The notes beneath the pieces are model-generated. The model did not search any database. It saw nothing but the letters and a program-made list of their open reading frames with translations, and was not told the DNA's origin. From Cytophagaceae bacterium (lineage in GTDB: Bacteria; Bacteroidota; Bacteroidia; Cytophagales; Cytophagaceae): a stretch of DNA of 64,000 nucleotides. This document shows positions 35,577-45,567 of this stretch, in pieces. The DNA is taken from the NCBI GenBank assembly GCA_025455005.1, contig JALONH010000009.1, forward strand, positions 37,536-101,535, given 5' to 3'. Numbering within the stretch: the first letter of the stretch is position 1; each line of letters opens with the position of its first letter. Both the position numbers and the translations under genes were made by a program.

Positions 35577-36134
35577 CTATTTCACTCTACCGGGATTATC
35601 TTTCAGAAAGCTTCCCCAACCGCTACTTGATTTTTTTCCGGAAGCACCTTTTTGAAAATAATGACAAACAGCAACACCTAAAGCGTCGGTTGCGTCCATA
35701 TGTTTCGGAACATCAAAATTAAAAATAGTAGACAGCATCGCGGCTACTTGTTCTTTGGAGGCATTTCCATTTCCGGTAACCGATTGTTTTACTTTTTTGG
35801 GAGCATATTCAAAAATAGGAACTTCTCTACTAATGGCAGCTGCTATTGCGACTCCTTGAGCCCTACCTAATTTAAGCATGGATTGAACGTTTTCCCCAAA
35901 AAAAGGGGCTTCGATGGCCATTTCATCCGGATGGTACTCTTCAATTACCTGACTGACTCTCTCAAAGATTTTATGTAACTTTAATGCATGATCCTTGTAT
36001 TTACTTAGATGGATAACACCAAGTTGAAGAACATTCAATTGACTACCCTTTACTAATACAATACCATAACCCATAACCGTTGTGCCCGGATCTACTCCTA
36101 ATATAATACGCTCTTTGGGAGTACCTGTACTCAT
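35577..36134 (-). CDS. ruvC: Holliday junction resolvase RuvC
   Basis: A 185-residue endonuclease that cuts Holliday junctions in recombination. Acidic active-site blocks are IILGVDPGTTVMGYG (Asp), MAIEAPFFGENVQSMLKLG (Glu) and the C-terminal DATDALGVAVCH (two Asp). The gene is alone; the divergent neighbour begins 20 bases upstream. The C-terminal tail is rich in Gly, Ser and Lys. Confidence 0.95.
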   Translation of the reverse strand: MSTGTPKERIILGVDPGTTVMGYGIVLVKGSQLNVLQLGVIHLSKYKDHALKLHKIFERVSQVIEEYHPDEMAIEAPFFGENVQSMLKLGRAQGVAIAAAISREVPIFEYAPKKVKQSVTGNGNASKEQVAAMLSTIFNFDVPKHMDATDALGVAVCHYFQKGASGKKSSSGWGSFLKDNPGRVK

Positions 36135-36154
36135 ACTGCAATTTATACCTTTTC

Positions 36155-37123
36155 GTGAAATTATTCTTTACTCGACGTAAGATCTTCTACCTCATACAAT
36201 GGATTGGTTTATTTACCGCACTAATATTATTGTGGCTAAAGGTCCAATCGCATGCACAATGGTGGAGAAATCTATCGGAAATGAATTGGACGAACGATTT
36301 CATACTGACCTTAAGTATGTTGTTTTTACTAATGTTAGCTCAATATACTTTAGAAGCATATAAATGGAAACGATTAATGGCTTCGGCTTGGAACATAACA
36401 TTGTTCCAAGCATATGCAGCCATTTTAAAAGGACAAGCATTTGCTTTCATTACACCCCATGGAATGGGAGACTATTATGGAAGATTGCTTACCATTCCTA
36501 CGTCGGTTCAGTCGGTTGCCATAGCCTCTACTTTAGTCAGTCGGTGGATGCAATTGGTCATTACTCTCGGAGTAAGTATTATTGTAGTTCCCATTTATCT
36601 TTTGTCGTATTCTATTGCTCCTATACCGGTACTTCACTGGTACTTTATAGCAGCCGCTTTGGGATTAGGTTGCATTGTTGTACTATGGAAAATTCTTCCT
36701 AAACTTCAATCCTATAGCTATGGGTCGTCTTGGGCTGCTTATGTATTACCTGTGTTAGTAGACATCCAATTATTTTCTAAAAAAATCGTACTGGAGGTAG
36801 GTGTAGTTTCTTTCTTTCGGTATGCTCTATTTGCAAGTGCTCTAGGTATTAGTTTTTATTTTTTTGATATACAGCCTCCTCTTGCTCAACTGATTATGGG
36901 GATTGTCCTAATCTATGTTGCTAAATCTATTTTCCCTACGTTTCTAGATTTAGGTATACGAGAACTTACAGCTGTTTATTATTTTGGTTCATTAGGATAT
37001 GATGAACCTAAAATACTTTTAGCCGGTATTCTGGTTTGGTGGATTCAAGTAGTAGTCCCAGCCCTATTAGGATGGTTGTTGTTAGTGGTTCAAAGGGATA
37101 AAACACAAGAGGAATGGAATTAA
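36155..37123 (+). CDS. LPG synthase TM-type flippase-like membrane protein (UPF0104)
   Basis: A 322-residue protein with about eight membrane helices and no large soluble domain, in the lysylphosphatidylglycerol synthase TM region family. The pattern AYAAILKGQAFAFITPHGMGDYYGRLL resembles the family's conserved first half. The start is GTG. Its last 10 bases overlap the glycosyltransferase gene. Homologues move or modify lipids; the substrate here is not known. Confidence 0.82.
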   Translation: MKLFFTRRKIFYLIQWIGLFTALILLWLKVQSHAQWWRNLSEMNWTNDFILTLSMLFLLMLAQYTLEAYKWKRLMASAWNITLFQAYAAILKGQAFAFITPHGMGDYYGRLLTIPTSVQSVAIASTLVSRWMQLVITLGVSIIVVPIYLLSYSIAPIPVLHWYFIAAALGLGCIVVLWKILPKLQSYSYGSSWAAYVLPVLVDIQLFSKKIVLEVGVVSFFRYALFASALGISFYFFDIQPPLAQLIMGIVLIYVAKSIFPTFLDLGIRELTAVYYFGSLGYDEPKILLAGILVWWIQVVVPALLGWLLLVVQRDKTQEEWN

Positions 37124-38226
37124 TCGAATTAATCGTGTGGATAGGTATCCTGTCTTATGGCGCTTTTATTAGTTTTTTAATAATAGGTTGGAGGCGCGTG
37201 AAGAAGAAATACCCATTGACCCAACCCTTACATTATCCTATGGTGGATGTTATCATAGCACTACGAAATGAATCCGATTCTATAGAAGCCTTACTGCAAC
37301 AGTTAAGTGCTCAAGATTATCCCGGAGGGTTTACGGTTTGGTGTGTGGATGATGAAAGTACCGATGGGACAAGAGCAAAATTAGACGCCTGGTTGAATCG
37401 TTTTTCTTCCTTGCGTGTCCTTACATCTTCGGGAAAGGGAAAAAAAGCGGCCTTGCAAACAGCTATCAACGTTTCAACTGCTCCTTGGTTAGTATTCACG
37501 GATGCAGACTGTACCATGGGTCCGCGATGGATACAAGAAATGATGCGGATGCACGAACATAAAAGTTTTTTGAGTGGTCCGGTTCGGATGACAAGCAATT
37601 CTAGTATTTTTCAACAATTACAACAAGTTGAATTTTCCAGTTTGGTTGGGGTCGGTTTATCGGCCATAGGATGGCAGAAAGCGATCATGTGTAACGGAGC
37701 AAACATAGCCATCCGTCGAAGTGTTTTTGAACAAGTAGGAGGGTATAGCGGTAATGAAGCTATAGCAAGTGGGGATGATACTTTTTTAATGCATAAAGTT
37801 GCCCTTTGGAATCGTTCACAAATAGGAGCTGTTCTACATACTGAAGCAATTGTTCATACACTTCCCACTGTCGATTGGAATACCTTTTACCACCAAAGGA
37901 AGCGCTGGGCCGGAAAATGGGGGCGATATCGTTTAGGTTTTGTTAATCTATTGGCTGTGTGGGTGTTTGTATTTCAGTTAGGATTATTCTGTACTCCTAT
38001 GTTGGCCCTTTGGGGATACATTTCTTGGACTCTAGTAGGTATAGCCTGGGGACTTCGGTTATTGGCTGATTTTATTTATCTACAAAGCGTCGTTAAGTTT
38101 TTGTCCAACCCATTTAATATTGTTATTTTTATAGGAATGGCGTGTATTTATCCCATGTATGCCATTGGGTTTGGAATCCTTGCCCGCATGGGTTCGTATC
38201 AATGGAAAGAAAGAAGCACTCAATAA
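37114..38226 (+). CDS. Membrane glycosyltransferase family 2
   Basis: A 370-residue processive-type glycosyltransferase with an N-terminal membrane helix, a GT-A domain and three or four C-terminal helices. Motifs are VDVIIALRNESDSIEALL, WCVDDESTDGT, FTDADC and the terminal-acceptor motif HQRKRW. It overlaps the preceding gene by 10 bases, suggesting coupled translation. The sugar donor and acceptor are unknown. Confidence 0.88.
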   Translation: MELIELIVWIGILSYGAFISFLIIGWRRVKKKYPLTQPLHYPMVDVIIALRNESDSIEALLQQLSAQDYPGGFTVWCVDDESTDGTRAKLDAWLNRFSSLRVLTSSGKGKKAALQTAINVSTAPWLVFTDADCTMGPRWIQEMMRMHEHKSFLSGPVRMTSNSSIFQQLQQVEFSSLVGVGLSAIGWQKAIMCNGANIAIRRSVFEQVGGYSGNEAIASGDDTFLMHKVALWNRSQIGAVLHTEAIVHTLPTVDWNTFYHQRKRWAGKWGRYRLGFVNLLAVWVFVFQLGLFCTPMLALWGYISWTLVGIAWGLRLLADFIYLQSVVKFLSNPFNIVIFIGMACIYPMYAIGFGILARMGSYQWKERSTQ

Positions 38227-38227
38227 A

Positions 38228-38482
38228 ATGAGCGACCAAGAATTTGAATTATTAGATCAGCTCTACTTCGTTACAAGTCTTTCCAAATTAGAAGAAGTGC
38301 TGGATCAGTCTTCTCATGAATTATGGCCGGTACTGATGGCTTTGGTTCAAAAGGGGTGGGTTAAAGTAATGAAAGATAAAAGTGACGAAGAGGTGACGGG
38401 GGACGATATACAAATAAACAATAAGGATACATATGTATTCTTGGCCACTAAAAAAGGCTTAATGGCTCATAATACAAGATAA
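38228..38482 (+). CDS. Small acidic protein, possibly winged-helix-like
   Basis: An 84-residue protein beginning at ATG 38228, one base after the glycosyltransferase stop. The first 60 residues look like helix-helix-strand (LDQLYFVTSLSKLEEVLDQS, LWPVLMALVQKGWVKVM), reminiscent of a winged helix, but no family is certain. Its TAA overlaps the ATG of the following ABC permease in a TAATG arrangement, so the two are translated together. Confidence 0.72.
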   Translation: MSDQEFELLDQLYFVTSLSKLEEVLDQSSHELWPVLMALVQKGWVKVMKDKSDEEVTGDDIQINNKDTYVFLATKKGLMAHNTR

Positions 38483-39723
38483 TGGCAGAAGATAAAGAAA
38501 CACATTCACCTTCGTATTTCGTTCGTAAGCGACTATTTGGGAATAAAGCAGCTATGTTTGGATTGGCTATTATTGCAGTGGCACACATCATAGCGTTCTT
38601 GGGGTATTTAATCATGTCGGATCAAACACCCAATGCCAATGATGGTGCTTTAAGTATTAAGAAACAAGGCCCCGGGTTCAAAGCCACCATTTTGAAAGAA
38701 TATAAATCCAGAGAAATAGTAGAAGAGAATTTCTTTACAAAAGCATTTTTTGGACAAGAAAGTCCTTATACGATAGAAGCGGTCGATACTTTTTACCTTA
38801 AAGGGGACTCCGTTTATTACAGAATTCATGGAGAAAATTATTGGGAAACAAAATTGACCCTTACAATGGTAGAGCCTTTATATCAAGACGATGATAAAAG
38901 CTTATGCTCCGATAAATCCTGTGTGTATCGAATAACGGGTGAAACAATCCAATACATTCATATGGATGGGAAAACCCTTCAACAAACCAAGAAAGAACTC
39001 GAGACTAAGTTTTATGCCAACAATGTAGAAACCCGTTATTATCCTTTAGGTACGGATAAAAAAGGTAGGGATATGTTAAGCCGATTATTATTTGGAACAC
39101 GTATTTCATTATCTATAGGCTTTATCTCTGTTATCATTTCCATGGTTGTCGGGATTGTGTTAGGAGCAATAGGAGGTTTCTTTGGTGGATTCATCGACAA
39201 GGCCTTGATGTGGTTGTTAACCGTTACGTGGTCTATACCGGGTATTATGTTAGTTATCGCCATTTCTTTGGCATTACAGAGTAAAGGGATTTGGGTAGCG
39301 TTTGTAGCCGTTGGATTAACTATGTGGGTAGAGGTAGCTCGGGTCGTTCGAGGACAAATTATTGGAATTAAAGAAAAATTATATGTGGAGGCTGCGAAAG
39401 CATTGGGTATTTCCAATATGCGCATCATCTTCTATCATATTTTACCTAATATGATAGGTCCATTAATTGTGATCGCAACTTCTAATTTTGCTTCTGCCAT
39501 TTTGATAGAATCAGGCTTAAGTTTTTTAGGTTTAGGTGTACAACCTCCTATGCCTTCTTGGGGTATGATGGTAAGTGAAGGGTACCATTCCAACTGGAGT
39601 GATGGTGGTTGGTACTTAGTGTTTTTCCCTTCTATGTGCATTAGTGTTTTGGTATTAGCGTTCAATTTATTTGGAAATGGTTTGCGGGATGCTTATGATC
39701 CACGAACCACAACAAAATGGTAA
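38482..39723 (+). CDS. ABC transporter permease (OppC/DppC type)
   Basis: A 413-residue permease. An N-terminal helix (about residues 28-48) is followed by a large periplasmic insert of about 130 residues, then the BPD_transp_1 domain with four or five helices and the EAA loop EAAKALGISNMRIIFYHILPN. The C-terminal GLGVQPPMPSWGMM and LRDAYDPRT are typical of OppC. OppB, ATPases and a binding protein are not in the window, so its partners lie elsewhere. It overlaps the RsbU gene by 7 bases. Confidence 0.9.
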   Translation: MAEDKETHSPSYFVRKRLFGNKAAMFGLAIIAVAHIIAFLGYLIMSDQTPNANDGALSIKKQGPGFKATILKEYKSREIVEENFFTKAFFGQESPYTIEAVDTFYLKGDSVYYRIHGENYWETKLTLTMVEPLYQDDDKSLCSDKSCVYRITGETIQYIHMDGKTLQQTKKELETKFYANNVETRYYPLGTDKKGRDMLSRLLFGTRISLSIGFISVIISMVVGIVLGAIGGFFGGFIDKALMWLLTVTWSIPGIMLVIAISLALQSKGIWVAFVAVGLTMWVEVARVVRGQIIGIKEKLYVEAAKALGISNMRIIFYHILPNMIGPLIVIATSNFASAILIESGLSFLGLGVQPPMPSWGMMVSEGYHSNWSDGGWYLVFFPSMCISVLVLAFNLFGNGLRDAYDPRTTTKW

Positions 39724-40925
39724 CTCCTACTACATATCCTCAACAACTCCTGTTAAAAGAATTAGAGTTAAGCGCTTTGTTGGAAATTACACAAGCCATC
39801 AATGCTAACTTACCGGAAGAGTCCTTATACCGCATTTACCATTTTACTTTATTGGCTAATTTGAAAATAGATAAATTAGTTTTAATGGTATTGGATCAAG
39901 GCTGGCAGTGTAAAGTAGAATTTGGAACAAAAGAAACCATTTCCGGAAAAACGTTAGATTTAAGTCTCGAAGCGGATGAGGAAATGTCGGTTTTATTGCA
40001 ACGACCGGGATTGCCGTTTAATGAATTTGATTTAGTTATCCCGGTTAAGCATAAACAACATACCTTAGCTTATGTATTTGTAGATCAAAAAAATGATTTA
40101 CAATTATTGGATACTTCGTTTATTCAAACGTTGTCCAATGTAATTCTGGTGGCTATCGAAAATAAAAAATTAGCACGAAGACAATTAGAGCAAGAGTCGT
40201 TAAAGAAAGAAATCGAAATTGCTCGACAAGTACAATCTCATTTATTTCCAACGAATCTACCTCAGACTGAAACACTACAAATTCAAGCTAAGTATCTTCC
40301 GCACCAAAGTATAGGCGGTGACTATTATGATTACATCCCATTAAGCGATAATAAGTGTTTGGTATGTATAGCAGATGTGAGTGGGAAAGGAATACCGGCA
40401 GCGCTTTTAATGTCTAACGTACAAGCCTCTATTCGTACAATGGTTCGATATACGGAGGACTTAAAAACGTATGTGTTGCAGTTGAATAATTTAATCTTAG
40501 AACATGCTAAAGGGGAGAAGTTTGTCACCTGTTTTATCGCTATTATAGATTTTCAACAAAAAAGTTTACAATACGTCAATTGCGGGCATTTGCCTATACC
40601 GTTAAAAGTGGAGGGTAAGCTGTATTCTATGGAATTAGGCACGACCATTTTAGGAATGTTCGAGAAGCTTCCATTTATTAATGTAGGAGAATTAAAATTA
40701 GGAAGAGATAATGTAATGTTATTGTATACCGACGGAGTATCCGAATGTAATAATGAAGCAGGAGAAGAATACGGAACGGAACCCATTCAAAAAATAGTAG
40801 CCCAAGCAGAAAAAGTTCAAGAAAACAACTTGATACAAACGGTAATAGAGGATTTAATGCGGTATAAAGGAACGGTTCATTATAATGATGATGTTACATT
40901 TTTATCGATTAAGATTCGACTATAA
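39717..40925 (+). CDS. GAF-PP2C (SpoIIE/RsbU-type) serine phosphatase
   Basis: A 402-residue signalling protein. Residues 1-150 resemble a GAF-type sensor domain, 150-190 a linker helix (LEQESLKKEIEIARQVQSH), and about 200-400 a PP2C phosphatase of the SpoIIE family with GGDYYDYI, ADVSGKGIPAALLM and YTDGVSECNNEAGE. Such enzymes dephosphorylate anti-sigma-factor antagonists or similar targets. The gene overlaps the ABC permease and converges on the O-antigen ligase gene by 17 bases. No kinase partner is adjacent. Confidence 0.9.
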   Translation: MVTPTTYPQQLLLKELELSALLEITQAINANLPEESLYRIYHFTLLANLKIDKLVLMVLDQGWQCKVEFGTKETISGKTLDLSLEADEEMSVLLQRPGLPFNEFDLVIPVKHKQHTLAYVFVDQKNDLQLLDTSFIQTLSNVILVAIENKKLARRQLEQESLKKEIEIARQVQSHLFPTNLPQTETLQIQAKYLPHQSIGGDYYDYIPLSDNKCLVCIADVSGKGIPAALLMSNVQASIRTMVRYTEDLKTYVLQLNNLILEHAKGEKFVTCFIAIIDFQQKSLQYVNCGHLPIPLKVEGKLYSMELGTTILGMFEKLPFINVGELKLGRDNVMLLYTDGVSECNNEAGEEYGTEPIQKIVAQAEKVQENNLIQTVIEDLMRYKGTVHYNDDVTFLSIKIRL

Positions 40926-42351
40926 TAGAATGTGTATTTTTTTTAATCTGGTATCTGCACCATAAAAATAAACCTATAATAAAATAAAAAAGAAAACCGA
41001 TTTCATCCGTTTCAATTAAATCGTTTACGGATATATGAAAGATAATCATCCACATGCAGAGGTGAAGTGCCAGCAGGAGAGATTTAAAGGTATCCAGACT
41101 AGTGCTGTGGTATAACCTATACGTGCCGATGAGAAGACTCAAACACAGACCGGCAAACAACAGAAAACCGATACAACCCTGTTCGAAAAAGACTAATAAA
41201 AATTGGTTGTGAACAGTAGATTGCTCCGGATTTTCACTTACATAAGTACGGTATGCTTCTTCTGTATATTTTTTATATTCATTATAAAAGGTATTGGGGC
41301 CTGTTCCAAACAAAAAGTGTTGTTCAATACTGTTTTTAGCGGCTATCCATCGATACAAACGTTCTATTCCGGAAATATCTTCGAACTCCATCGTTGCTTC
41401 TAAGTGGCGTTCTAAGTTCCCCTCATGGTAAATAACTTGTTCTGAATTAGGTGCAAAGTCTAAGTATCGATTATGATGTAAAAGATAAAAAATTGATAGA
41501 CAACTGAGTATTATGCCCAAGAAAAAAAAGGTAGGGAACGTTTTTGATTTAAAAACAATGGCAAGGAAAGGAAGCGCGAATAATGCCAACCAAGTGATAC
41601 GGGTATAAGAACTGATCGCGGCTATCAAACACAGTAATAAAGCGTAAAGAGCGATAGGTTTATATATTCCGGTACTTCCGTTTTGATACCAATAAAAGAT
41701 TAAGGGTAGTGAGGTAGCTGTAAAAGAGGAAATGGCTACATGATTTAAAAAGAAGGGTTCTACCACAGTATTGGCTTCAGCGAAATCAAAACCTTTCATC
41801 ATAAAAAGAGCTAATATAGGAGTAAGAACGAGCGCGGTAGCGCTGGTGAATAGTTTAAAAATACTATTTACGTCTTGAATTCTGTTTAAAAAAATAGGCG
41901 TTAACACGACCATAGGTACGATATACCAAATCTTAGCGAATAAAAATTTAAGTGTCAATGCAGTGTTATGGGATGTGAATAATAATAACACCAACCAAAG
42001 AAAGGAGATTAGAACGATGATAAAAGGGAATTGTAGGAATATGGGAAATTTATTTTTTCCATTAAAGTAAAGAATAAAAGGAGAGAGAAGCGTTAAAAGT
42101 ATGGCTATTCCTTCGTCCGGTAATTCTAATGAAGCAGCGCCTAGGTAAATGGGAATCGACAAAGGAATACTGAAAAAAAAGATATGATATAAAAGTGTAG
42201 GTTGATGAATAGAAAGCAGACCAATATATAAGCCAATAGGTAAAGCACAGTATAACCACTGTTGTGTTATCCAAGCTAGGATACATCCTATCAAGAAGAT
42301 TCCTAAAGGAAGTAAAAAGTCGTGGAATAGAAATGAATTACGAAAGGGCAT
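40909..42351 (-). CDS. O-antigen ligase/polymerase family (Wzy-like)
   Basis: A 480-residue integral membrane protein with about 12 helices. A large loop at about residues 300-380, between helices (GIERLYRWIAAKNSIEQHFLFGTGPNTF), holds the typical RxxxW and GxGPNTF-like blocks of WaaL/Wzy family proteins. These polymerise or ligate polysaccharide. It overlaps the Wzz-like gene by 14 bases, and both are on the minus strand opposite the flippase gene. Confidence 0.85.
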   Translation of the reverse strand: MPFRNSFLFHDFLLPLGIFLIGCILAWITQQWLYCALPIGLYIGLLSIHQPTLLYHIFFFSIPLSIPIYLGAASLELPDEGIAILLTLLSPFILYFNGKNKFPIFLQFPFIIVLISFLWLVLLLFTSHNTALTLKFLFAKIWYIVPMVVLTPIFLNRIQDVNSIFKLFTSATALVLTPILALFMMKGFDFAEANTVVEPFFLNHVAISSFTATSLPLIFYWYQNGSTGIYKPIALYALLLCLIAAISSYTRITWLALFALPFLAIVFKSKTFPTFFFLGIILSCLSIFYLLHHNRYLDFAPNSEQVIYHEGNLERHLEATMEFEDISGIERLYRWIAAKNSIEQHFLFGTGPNTFYNEYKKYTEEAYRTYVSENPEQSTVHNQFLLVFFEQGCIGFLLFAGLCLSLLIGTYRLYHSTSLDTFKSLLLALHLCMWMIIFHISVNDLIETDEIGFLFYFIIGLFLWCRYQIKKNTHSIIVES

Positions 42352-43195
42352 TTAACCGGGAAGCGATTTCATGTTTATACACCAGTTGTAAGTACAGATA
42401 TAGAATATAGGAAAGCAGCCCTAGAACCGTTGTACACCCTATGATAAAAAGTCGTTTTGGGTATACTTTCTTATAATTAGGTCGAGCTTTTTCCATAACT
42501 AAAATACTTTGTGGAGGGTGTTGCAAGATATTGTTGACCGATTGTAATTGCGATTTTAATTCAATCGTTTCCAGTTGCTTGGAAGCAATTTGATTTCGAA
42601 TGATCACGTCTCCGGAATTATCTGCCAAAAGCGTACTCAACAGTTGTTCTTTTTCGGATAAAGTGAAGAGCAGGTTTTTATAAAGACCTTTATAATTTAG
42701 GATAAAAGAAGCTTGATGGATACTATCAATAAATGCTATAGACGTATTAATTAATGCCGCTGCAGTATCCGGATTAGAGTGAGTATATACAATTTCAACT
42801 CCTCCTGAACTGTTTTTAATGGTTTCGAATTGTGCGAAAAAGGCGTTTCTTAATTTTTCAAAATAATAGGGATCTGAAGGATCTAACTTATATTCTACAG
42901 ATAAAGAATAACGTGTATTCAAATAGAGTAAAAGGCTGTTACCTGCTGCTATTTGTTGAATGCGTTCGATATCTTCTTTGTTTCCAAACGTTTTTTTGTT
43001 TTCAAAAATACTTCTTGGGTCAAAAGAATAATAATTGTAGGGATAAAGGAGGGCAGAGGATTGAAATTTTTCCGGAATTAAAAAACTACAAACAGCAGAT
43101 AAAATAACAAGAACCAAGGTAAAGAGTAGGATTGATTTTCTCTTTATATAAATTAAAAGAACAAAATCACTGAACGATTGAATAGACTGAATCAT
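42338..43195 (-). CDS. Wzz-type chain-length determinant protein
   Basis: A 285-residue protein with membrane helices at about 18-40 and 245-268 flanking a periplasmic coiled-coil domain, the topology of Wzz/PCP proteins that control polysaccharide length. The first 40 residues (YIKRKSILLFTLVLVILSAVCSFL) fit the family, and the last helix is followed by a short tail. It is coupled to the Wzy-like gene. No kinase domain is fused. Confidence 0.85.
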   Translation of the reverse strand: MIQSIQSFSDFVLLIYIKRKSILLFTLVLVILSAVCSFLIPEKFQSSALLYPYNYYSFDPRSIFENKKTFGNKEDIERIQQIAAGNSLLLYLNTRYSLSVEYKLDPSDPYYFEKLRNAFFAQFETIKNSSGGVEIVYTHSNPDTAAALINTSIAFIDSIHQASFILNYKGLYKNLLFTLSEKEQLLSTLLADNSGDVIIRNQIASKQLETIELKSQLQSVNNILQHPPQSILVMEKARPNYKKVYPKRLFIIGCTTVLGLLSYILYLYLQLVYKHEIASRLNALS

Positions 43196-43291
43196 ACTTA
43201 GAGTAAAAGAACCGTTAAAGGTACGATTTTTAAAACGTTAATAAAACAAAACACTTTTTGTACTCCATACGAATAATACGGTTAAAATATT

Positions 43292-44758
43292 GTGAAGGAG
43301 TACAGGAAAAAGTATTTTTGCATTCCTCTTAAACAGATATTTATCAATAAATTATATACAAATATAGGAATTGCCATACTGGTTAATCTAATGATTAAAC
43401 CCGTAGCCTTGGTATTGGAAAACATCATTCAAGATCAGTTGGGGCATGATATATATGGTAAATGGGCTGCCTTAAATGCTCTGGCTTTCATATGTTCATT
43501 TTTATTGGATTTAGGCATACAACAATTTTATATTCGACAATTTCAATCTGCCCATCGGGCAAGTGCGGTAGACGATATACCCTATTTAAATGGGTTGAAG
43601 TATACGACGGCACTGTTGTTTCCTATCATTGTGATTATAGTAGCGTTACTTTTAGGCTATACCGGAACAGACCTGTGGATGATGGGGGGGATCGGCTTGT
43701 TTTATAGTATTATGAGTTTGATACTTCATGTTCGTATGTTTTTTCAAACTTATCATCAGCTTAATATGGACTCCATCAGTGGTACCTTAGACAAAGCACT
43801 GTTTATAGGCTTAGCTATACTCTTTATCTTACTGGAAGGTACTGTTTTAGATTTTATAGGAATCAAGCTCTTATCGGTTACGATGACGTTTCTCTTCTTA
43901 GCTTATTGGTGGAATAGGCAACATATCCATTCCTTATATCAAACCAAAGGGTCGATACGAAAATGGAAAGCCATCATTCAAACAACCTATCCCTTAGCTT
44001 TAATTACCATATTATATTCCATACATGACAAAATAGATCAAATTATGGTGAATAAGCTGATAGACGACAGGGCTTCCGGTTTATATGCTGCAGCGTATCG
44101 ATGGCTGGATGCCATTTTGATGTTTTTATGGGTATTAATGCCGTTGTTTTATACCCGATTTTGTAAAAAGTTAGAAGCAAAAGAAGATACAACAACAATC
44201 GTCATGACAGGTCAACTTTTTACCGCTATGGTTATGTCTTGGGTAATGGCCTTTATTCTATTTTTTGGAGAGCATTTTTTTATTTTATTTAAGAATAGCA
44301 CACCGAATGAAATTGTTGAAATGACGGCTGTTTTTAAAGTGTTATCCGGTATGATGTTGATTCAAGGAATAGCTGCAATATATGGTGCATATATCATGGC
44401 GTTGAATGGAGAACGTTTTTTGAATAAAGTCTCGATAGGGCTCATTTTATTGAATGTAGTATTAAATGGGTTAAGCATTCCTTACTTTGGGATAATAGGT
44501 GCCGCTTGGGCTACCGTTATTTCCGGATTTACAGCTATTATCTATTACATCTATTTTTTACAACAAAAAAATCAAAACGTCTTTACGGTAAAACATATAC
44601 GTCAACTCATTACCCATGTAGTGTTAGCCTTAAGCATTACGTATTCACTTCGCCTATGGAATGCACCGATAGAAGTTACAATGGGCATGTTGGGTATCTG
44701 TTTTCTTGTTGTCTTTTGGGTATCCGGAATTTTTAAGAAATTAAAAGAAATAGCCTGA
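43292..44758 (+). CDS. Polysaccharide flippase (Wzx/MATE-like)
   Basis: A 488-residue membrane protein with about 12-14 helices, in the polysaccharide biosynthesis exporter family. The start GTG at 43292 places the first helix near residue 25. The block GWLDAILMFLWV-like (YRWLDAILMFLWVLMPLFYTRF) is family-like. It faces the Wzz-Wzy pair across a 96-base divergent gap. Probable role: moving undecaprenyl-linked repeat units to the periplasm. Confidence 0.86.
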   Translation: MKEYRKKYFCIPLKQIFINKLYTNIGIAILVNLMIKPVALVLENIIQDQLGHDIYGKWAALNALAFICSFLLDLGIQQFYIRQFQSAHRASAVDDIPYLNGLKYTTALLFPIIVIIVALLLGYTGTDLWMMGGIGLFYSIMSLILHVRMFFQTYHQLNMDSISGTLDKALFIGLAILFILLEGTVLDFIGIKLLSVTMTFLFLAYWWNRQHIHSLYQTKGSIRKWKAIIQTTYPLALITILYSIHDKIDQIMVNKLIDDRASGLYAAAYRWLDAILMFLWVLMPLFYTRFCKKLEAKEDTTTIVMTGQLFTAMVMSWVMAFILFFGEHFFILFKNSTPNEIVEMTAVFKVLSGMMLIQGIAAIYGAYIMALNGERFLNKVSIGLILLNVVLNGLSIPYFGIIGAAWATVISGFTAIIYYIYFLQQKNQNVFTVKHIRQLITHVVLALSITYSLRLWNAPIEVTMGMLGICFLVVFWVSGIFKKLKEIA

Positions 44759-44907
44759 CAATAAAGCGCATAGAGTATGGGTGGGGGACTACAAAATTTT
44801 GTAATTCAGGTCGGAAAGATTTATTTTATAAAAAACATTCTTAAATTTACCTACGATCCATTGAAAGCGTATCCTTACGAGCATAAGTAAAAAGTATTCT
44901 AAAGCAC

Positions 44908-45567
44908 ATGAGTTTATACCTTAATCATTATGGTTGGTTGTTGAATTTTTTTTATCCGGGTTTAGAATGGCGTTTACAACATCCCGATCAAAAAGTATTG
45001 TACCTTACATTTGACGATGGGCCTGTACCGGAAGCGACGCCATGGGTATTAGATACATTAGATAAATATAATATTAAAGCGACTTTTTTTTGTGTCGGTG
45101 GGAATTTAGAAAAGTACCCCGAATTATATAAAGATATATTAAAACGCAAACACAGAACTGCCAACCATACCTACAATCATTTAAATGGCTGGAAACATTC
45201 AGACGATTATTATTTCGCGAACATTCTAGCCTGTGAATCGATAATGGAAAAATTGGAAGAAGAAGTTGATATCCCACAAGAATGGCGAGAAAAAAGATTA
45301 TTTAGACCGCCATATGGTAAAATAAAAAGAATACAATCCGATTATTTGCAAGAAATATATCGAGTAGTCATGTGGGATGTTATAACCGGAGATTTTGATG
45401 CACAAAGAGGAAAAGAGAAGTGTCTTAAAACAGCGATCGAAGCCAGACGAAATGGTTCCATCATTATCTTTCACGATAGTGTAAAATCGATTTCTACGAT
45501 TCAATACGCCTTACCTAAATTTATAGAAGACTCTTTGGAAAAAGGGTATACGTTTGAGACGTTATGA
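44908..45567 (+). CDS. Polysaccharide deacetylase (NodB domain)
   Basis: A 219-residue carbohydrate esterase family 4 enzyme. The NodB motifs are YLTFDDGPVP (metal Asp), HTYNH (two metal His), RPPYGK, and WDVITGDFD. It removes N-acetyl groups from a polysaccharide such as peptidoglycan or a surface glycan. A membrane-anchoring helix is not seen, so it may be cytosolic or exported by another route. It overlaps the downstream glycosyltransferase by 4 bases (ATGA). Confidence 0.9.
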   Translation: MSLYLNHYGWLLNFFYPGLEWRLQHPDQKVLYLTFDDGPVPEATPWVLDTLDKYNIKATFFCVGGNLEKYPELYKDILKRKHRTANHTYNHLNGWKHSDDYYFANILACESIMEKLEEEVDIPQEWREKRLFRPPYGKIKRIQSDYLQEIYRVVMWDVITGDFDAQRGKEKCLKTAIEARRNGSIIIFHDSVKSISTIQYALPKFIEDSLEKGYTFETL

